From Haemaphysalis longicornis (taxonomy: Eukaryota; Arthropoda; Arachnida; Ixodida; Ixodidae), in the NCBI GenBank assembly GCA_013339765.2, contig CM023457.1, positions 28,912,909 to 28,976,908 on the forward strand: a stretch of DNA of 64,000 bases, read 5' to 3'. How positions within the stretch are numbered: the first letter of the stretch is position 1; each line of letters starts with the position of its first letter. The position numbers were made by a program, and so were the translations under genes. Below the pieces are notes generated by a model, which had not been told where the DNA came from, searched no databases, and saw only the letters and a list, made by a program, of their open reading frames with translations. Shown one piece after another: positions 59,485 to 64,000 of the stretch.

Positions 59485-59570
59485 CTCCCGCCGTCTGAAT
59501 CGAACCTGGGTCCCTCGCTTTATAAAACCGGTGTCTATCCGATTGAGCTATCATCGCATCCCCAGCGCAC
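59485..59570 (-). mobile_element. tRNA-like SINE head, minus strand
   Basis: Minus strand: GGGGATGCGATGATAGCTCA, ATCGGATAGAC (A-box region), and CCCAGGTTCGATTC (B box). It is more tRNA-like than the other heads, but the 3' half lacks a complementary acceptor strand, so I call it SINE-derived. It adjoins the right end of the ~760-bp element and may be its 5' head. Confidence 0.5.
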
Positions 59571-59812
59571 AGCATTTCCCTTGGGTTCGTAGCGCGGGCG
59601 TTGGCTTTAGACTTGGCCGCGGGTTCCAGCGCGTTCTAGCGCGGTACACTTTGGTAGAGATGTGAAAGTCTCCAGGACGAAACGATCAGGGCGTGCCAGT
59701 CATGGAGAGCTTTCGGCGGCACGTCCGGAAATGAATGTGGGGTGCAACAGTCAGGCCCACGGGTCGTGCCTTTAACGAAGGGAGAGGGGTCGCCAGCTTT
59801 GCTGCCTATATG
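59571..59812. other. Spacer, nothing recognised
   Basis: GC-rich, short frames only. Confidence 0.3.
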
Positions 59813-60180
59813 TGTCTGGTAGAGCAAACAGAGTTAGTGTCAGTCGTCTTCCCCATTGGGCTGCGACCGTGGGTTAGTACCCGAGAGTCAAACGGCAATT
59901 GATCCCTCACCTGTAACGGTGCGGAGTACCTTAGGACCTCCCAATGTCCGTCCGCGTCCATCCGTCGCACACCACCATCAGGCGAAAATCAACGTAAATT
60001 CGATTTGAGCCGTGAGTTGCAGTTTCACTTAGGGAATAATCAAGGTGCAACTCACGGCTCAAATCGAATAATGGTCGGGGCGCAAATCGGGTGTCACTCG
60101 GGGCGCAACTTTGATATCATTTCGAGTCCCAGTACTCCGCACCCTCGCCATCATCCACGGAGTGGAGACGTTGCCATTTT
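59813..60180 (-). mobile_element. Hairpin-bearing dispersed repeat, minus copy
   Basis: Inverse of 58126-58470. The same 24-bp hairpin arms occur at 59998-60021 and 60046-60069 without a mismatch, with a loop of 24 bases. It has an extra GCGCCCCGAGTGACACCC-type segment (60076-60108) by local duplication. It is followed immediately by a pogo-like MITE. Confidence 0.7.
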
Positions 60181-60188
60181 TCGGTGTA

Positions 60189-60359
60189 CAGCAAACTCCG
60201 CTTATAACGCAGTTGTTTTATTCGATATTTTTCTTTAAAGTGTTTCATGCTCCCCACTGTCGTCTGTACAGAGAACGTTACACCCGCTTTTAACAAAATA
60301 TCGCGTATAACGAAACCGCCTTCCTGTTCCGAGGAATTCATTATAACGGGGGTTTGGTG
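60189..60359. mobile_element. Pogo/Tigger-like MITE, 171 bp
   Basis: Bounded by TA on both sides (60187-60188, 60360-60361). The ends, CAGCAAACTCCGCTTATAACG and the inverse CACCAAACCCCCGTTATAATG, agree at 16 of 21 positions; CA ends, C-rich start and TTATAACG are typical of pogo/Tigger elements. Additional TATAACGAAACC words inside. No transposase. Confidence 0.65.
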
Positions 60360-60361
60360 TA

Positions 60362-61030
60362 TCTCGCTGCGCTCTTTCGCGTTAAAGCCACGCACGAGAT
60401 TCACGGCATTACCAGACCTGTTCCGTCCAGTCTCCAGGCCCTTTGGATGCATTCTACAGTTGCAACCCACCGAAGTAACGCAACCTTGTAGGAGCTGAAA
60501 TTGCCCATCTAAAGTTTTACAGGGCTAGTGTAAATAAAAATTGATTAGGTATTTGGGCCCCTCACGCTAGCAATTGGGTCGCGCCGTGCAGTTTCTCCTC
60601 ATATTCAGCAGCACCCCATACATTCGCGTGTCCGGCAAAACGAAAAGATTAGGACAGCCGCTTAAGGAGTAAGCTGGCGGAACATCAATGCGCGTGTACA
60701 GAAGGAATTGTAAAGGCACACATGGCGCCCGCTCAGTAATTCTGCGCACGCGCAGAACAATCATAATAATCAGCTCCACCTGATAAGACTGTCCGTAACA
60801 CGCTTCTCGGCGAACAGAGTTTGGGTCAGAGCTGGTATACAAGTATGTTGCGGAATCCCGAGTTTTTTCAATTTCGTGTCCGTTTCAAAGTCCCCGCTCC
60901 GAGCGAGCTCTGACTGGCTGAGAGGAGACGACAGGGAAGTGACGCAAGATAAGGAAGGCGCGGCGTTGGTTTCTGTGCAGTGGTACTGGTTTAAGGCATT
61001 GCATATACAACATAAGTCACGTTTTCATTA
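60362..61030. other. No supported gene; dispersed repeat at 60893-60975
   Basis: 60893-60975 resembles 32780-32905 (GAGCGAGCTCTGA, GAGACGACAGG, GTGACGCAAGA). Otherwise nothing recognised. Confidence 0.4.
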
Positions 61031-61269
61031 TTGTTTTCGGTGTTTGACGCGCCGAAGCTGCACATGGGCTATGAGGCGCGCCGTAGCGAAGCACTCCGGA
61101 TTAATTTTGGCCACCTGGGGATCTCTAACGTGCGCAGAAATCTCGACACACGAGCGTTTTCGCTTTCCGCCCCCATCTGAAAAGCGGTCGCCGCGACCGG
61201 AAATCGACATCTGCGTCTTTTAATTGGCCCAGCAGCTCAACTCCTCAGTCACTGAGCCACCGCGGCGGG
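61031..61269 (-). mobile_element. tRNA-derived SINE (second family), copy D, diverged
   Basis: Same layout as copies A-C and E but older: body words GACGCGCCGAAGCTGCACATG, TGAGGCGCGCCGTAG, CCACCTGGGGATCTCTAACG are altered and the B box is damaged (GAAATCGACATCTGCG). The A-box end CACTGAGCCACCGCGGCGGG is intact. The (GATT)n tail is lost. Confidence 0.8.
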
Positions 61270-61880
61270 TTTACGGAGTGTTTTGAAATAGACGCGAAAA
61301 GAACACTTTTTAAAGCACTTAACTCAGAATTGCCCCAGGAAAACGTTGGTTTAGCACGATGTAAAGAAAATCGCAAATTAGATCGGCCCTTCGAGCCGCC
61401 ATCCATTCAACTATGCCGCTCGAGTTCTTGCTACTCCGGGCAACGTGCAGGTGACAACGCAACAGAGCTGCTACTGCCGAAGCCCGCTTGAGTACACACG
61501 CCGCCCGCTCATCGCCGGGTTTGCTTATCGGAGGTCGGGCCTACCGACTGCTGCGCTCCAGCCGCCCATAAGACGGTGGCTGATAGGAGGAAACGTCGGC
61601 AGTAGTTACGCACGATAAGGGCGGCTTCCCCCTCTCACCCTTACGCAATGTCACCTACACTACAAAGGCTGAGCGTGACGTTGTTATCACAGGCGCCGAT
61701 GCTTAGATGCACGGTTCTGATTGGACCGGACGAATTGACGTAACTGACCGAACCGCGAAGTAGCCAATCGTACGGCGAGGGTCATTGGCGCCAGGAGGAC
61801 TAGGGCAGATCTGAACGTTACGACGCTGGCGACGGTCTTATCGGACGCGGCAACGCGTCGAGGTGGAGGGGAACAACTTT
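61270..61880. other. No supported gene
   Basis: Nothing recognised except CACTACAAAGGCTGAGCGTG at 61654-61673, also found near 57191. Confidence 0.35.
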
Positions 61881-61913
61881 CTTGTGTCTTTTTCCCACCT
61901 GTTTTCCACAGGC

Positions 61914-62094
61914 CGGGGCGTGCGTCGGTGTCGGCTGGGACCGACCGCAGACGGAGCTTGACCACGGCTATTCAGCGGGCCCGCAGCTGACGGCGGCGAC
62001 TATGCGAGGGGCACGGTGAAGCGAACCGGCAGCTTCGGAGTTCGCGGTGCGCTCTCGGAGACTATGCACTATCGCCGCCTTGCGTACAACCATG
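61914..62094 (+). other. Candidate exon bounded by splice signals
   Basis: A strong acceptor (pyrimidine tract 61881-61908, TTTTCCACAG ending at 61913) and a strong donor (ATG followed by GTGAGT, 62092-62100) enclose 181 GC-rich bases. Frames are not open throughout; an ATG at 62092 in good context (ACAACCATGG) lies right at the donor, and another at 62064 opens a short reading into it. This would fit a 5' untranslated exon ending at the start codon, as in some housekeeping genes, with the rest beyond. No protein evidence, no transcript evidence. Confidence 0.3.
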
Positions 62095-62100
62095 GTGAGT

Positions 62101-63266
62101 GAAGAATGGTCGTGTGGTGGTGCTTCGTTAGCTGCGATCGTGCGCGCTTCCGTTTGTGCCAGTGGGTGCACCCGAGCCTGGCCTGGACTGCTGGTTTCCG
62201 ATGAGTGGTACTTTCACACAGTGCATCCCGAGTCGTGTTTATTGAGACCTCGGTACAGGATCAGCATTCGGCAAGTCGATGATCACGTCCGCCGGTGTCC
62301 TACAAACAATAACGAGAGCTGCTCGCCTTGAGAACGCGAAAGTCATGCCAGGTGAGGTCGTAATACTCAGCGCGTGACTAAGCTGAAACAGACCGTCTTG
62401 TAGAGATGAAATTCGAAAGGATTGAGGTTTGGGCTTGTTGGTTATGCCCGGATTGGACTTTAAAAGAGCTTAACAAAAGACACGGACGTGGTGACTCCTC
62501 TTGTTTTGACCCTTCTGTTTTGTTCAGGCGCTTCAAGCCCCGAGAGCTGTGGATCGTATTTGCAGATTGGCGTGCCGTCAATAGCGACGAACGTAGACAT
62601 TTGTTTGCCCCTTGTCTATCCGGTCACGTGAAGGATAATAGGTTACGGAAGCAACCATGTGTAATGCTTAGCCAGCTCCGCAGTTTTGCGGCGCCGATTT
62701 ATCTTCTTCCCTGGCGAGCTCAGCCGCAGACCGAAACAAAAAGGGTAAACGCAGAGGAATGCGCGTTGCATGACGGAGAGCGACTGGAAAACAGCGGAAA
62801 CGCAGTCGTAGCTTTTCCCTCGGCGCCGTACAAAGCGAATTCCATTTGGTTTGCCTTTCGCGTCGACCTGCTGCGCTCCCACGGACGAAAACTGGAAGCG
62901 GCGGAACTTTTCTGCCCTTGCTACGCATTCCACAACGCGCTTTTCATAGTCTATTCGCTAACGTGCACTCAGATCGATTGGGAACAACTAAATGTGTAAC
63001 GAAGGGGAAGAACATACAACGGAAAGCTGGATGTGTGTGGTTCTGCGCGCGCCTTTAGACATACTTTAGACGCCGGGAAACTCGAGTAATCTATATTCTG
63101 CCTGTTGTGTTCCAGTAGAAATGTTGGGGACAGCGAACGTGCTACGAACCAGATCACACATGCATTATTCGTCACTTTCAATTGCTTAGACTTCCTTCTT
63201 CCCGAGTTTCAATTTGGCTTGGCGCTGACAGACCGCACGTTTCGAACTGCACTTACTGATCTAAGG
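62101..63266. other. No supported gene; 197-codon ORF unexplained
   Basis: The plus frame 62406-62999 (197 codons, ATG start) is the longest frame in the window not explained by a LINE or low-complexity DNA. It has no recognisable domain, signal peptide or repeat. Frames on the opposite strand are open over the same bases (62643-62933, 62668-62928), which argues for chance in GC-balanced DNA. Confidence 0.3.
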
Positions 63267-63497
63267 ATTGATTGATTGTATGGTTTAACGCGCCGACGCA
63301 GCGAAGGCGATGAGGCGCGCCGTAGTGGAGGACTCCTGATTAATTTTGACCACCTGGGGATCTTTTACGTGCGCCAAAATCTCGTACACACGGGCGTTTT
63401 TGCTTTTCGCCTCCATCAGAAAAGCGGCTGCCGCGGCCAAGAATCGAACCCGCGACCTCGTGCTCAGCAGCCTTAGCCACTGAGCCACCGCGGCGGG
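63267..63497 (-). mobile_element. tRNA-derived SINE (second family), copy E
   Basis: Minus-strand. The plus sequence starts ATTGATTGATTG, contains the family body and AAGAATCGAACCCGCGACC, and closes CCTTAGCCACTGAGCCACCG, CGGCGGG. Flanking TGATCTAAGG (63257-63266) and TGAGCTTAAGG (63500-63510) look like an imperfect target duplication. It lacks part of the anticodon-region segment present in copy B. Confidence 0.85.
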
Positions 63498-64000
63498 TCT
63501 GAGCTTAAGGATTCAGCGTCAACTAGGAACACGATTTCATTTCTCTAAACGAGTAACTATTGTGTGCTTGGCATATGATCACACCAGGCGTGATAACATT
63601 CCTCGCTGTAATGCGTGCACTCGCGCGCATTTGGTATTCGCATCCCTTTTCGTGATCAGATCAGCCTGCTGCTCTAGATTTAGGAGTACCGTCAATGCAC
63701 AGCAAAATATTTTGGATCACCCTTACGTGACTTCGGGTGATCCGAAATACTAACACCCCTCTAAACCTGTAGAAGCGCGTCAATCACGGCGCATTAGAAC
63801 GTATACCGGTGTCGAATACGAGTACTTTTACAGCACTACGCAATCTGGCAAGGAACTTAAAACTCTAACAAAATTACGACTTCTCCTAGTGGTGCTGGGA
63901 GATACGATGCAATGGCTGCAAGGTTTCGTATTGAAGGTGACACCACAATATGCAGTGTTGTGCGTTTGCACAGAATTTCAAGTGCCCGAATCAGTTGCAG
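63498..64000. other. No supported gene
   Basis: CACCCTTACGTGACTTCGGGTGATCC at 63718-63743 contains a small inverted repeat (GGATCACCC / GGGTGATCC, 63713-63743). Nothing else recognised. Confidence 0.35.

Noticed and set aside
62406..62999. 197-codon plus-strand ORF as a host gene
   Set aside because: No domain, signal or homologue recognised, and opposite-strand frames are open over the same bases. Listed only as unexplained.

Overview
This is eukaryotic genomic DNA, apparently from an arthropod and most likely a hard tick (Ixodidae). That is an inference: it rests on the mixture of non-LTR retrotransposons, a tRNA-derived SINE family that I associate with ticks, abundant (TA)n and (TC)n microsatellites, and the absence of compact genes. 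No complete host protein-coding gene, rRNA or credible functional tRNA is visible. One 100-base run of N (4913-5012) marks an assembly gap. Nearly everything that can be supported is transposable-element debris, tandem repeats and a few possible gene fragments.

Layout. 0-7 kb: the C-terminal end of an I-like LINE (1-634), a possible damaged end of an ionotropic-receptor-type channel (1229-1742), an inverted-repeat element (2821-3240), the gap, and paired copies of a dispersed repeat. 7-34 kb: largely anonymous DNA carrying microsatellites, an RTE-like LINE tail at 11.1-11.7 kb, a tRNA-derived SINE at 13.9 kb, LINE tails running into (TC)n tracts at 14.2 and 30.1 kb, a 15-bp minisatellite at 25.4 kb and a minus-strand LINE with an RNase H domain at 28.6-29.4 kb. 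34-41 kb: a truncated SINE abutting a very long hairpin, a cluster of head-to-head SINE pieces (36.3-37.2 kb), and a textbook SINE insertion with a 13-bp target duplication (39.7 kb).

43-52 kb: two copies of one CR1-like LINE face each other tail to tail. The plus copy (43.0-47.2 kb) has a zinc-finger/coiled-coil/SGNH-esterase ORF1 and an endonuclease plus reverse-transcriptase ORF2, both broken. A 452-bp TA-flanked MITE sits exactly inside its ORF1 zinc finger. The minus copy (about 49.2-51.8 kb) keeps a 512-codon reverse-transcriptase ORF with an intact YADD.

52-64 kb: a stack of nested and duplicated elements. It includes a ~775-bp element present twice in direct orientation with an empty-site comparison inside a tandem duplication, a hAT-like MITE, a SINE carrying a nested 252-bp MITE with 60-bp inverted ends, an inverted pair of a hairpin-bearing repeat, a pogo/Tigger-like MITE, and two further SINE copies. 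Between them, at 61.9-62.1 kb, lies a GC-rich stretch bounded by good splice signals that could be a first or second exon of a host gene running off the window.

The elements do not work together as a gene system. Their relation is a sequence of insertions whose relative ages can be read from the nesting. I found no cassette that looks like a new functional system; the strongest observations are structural.
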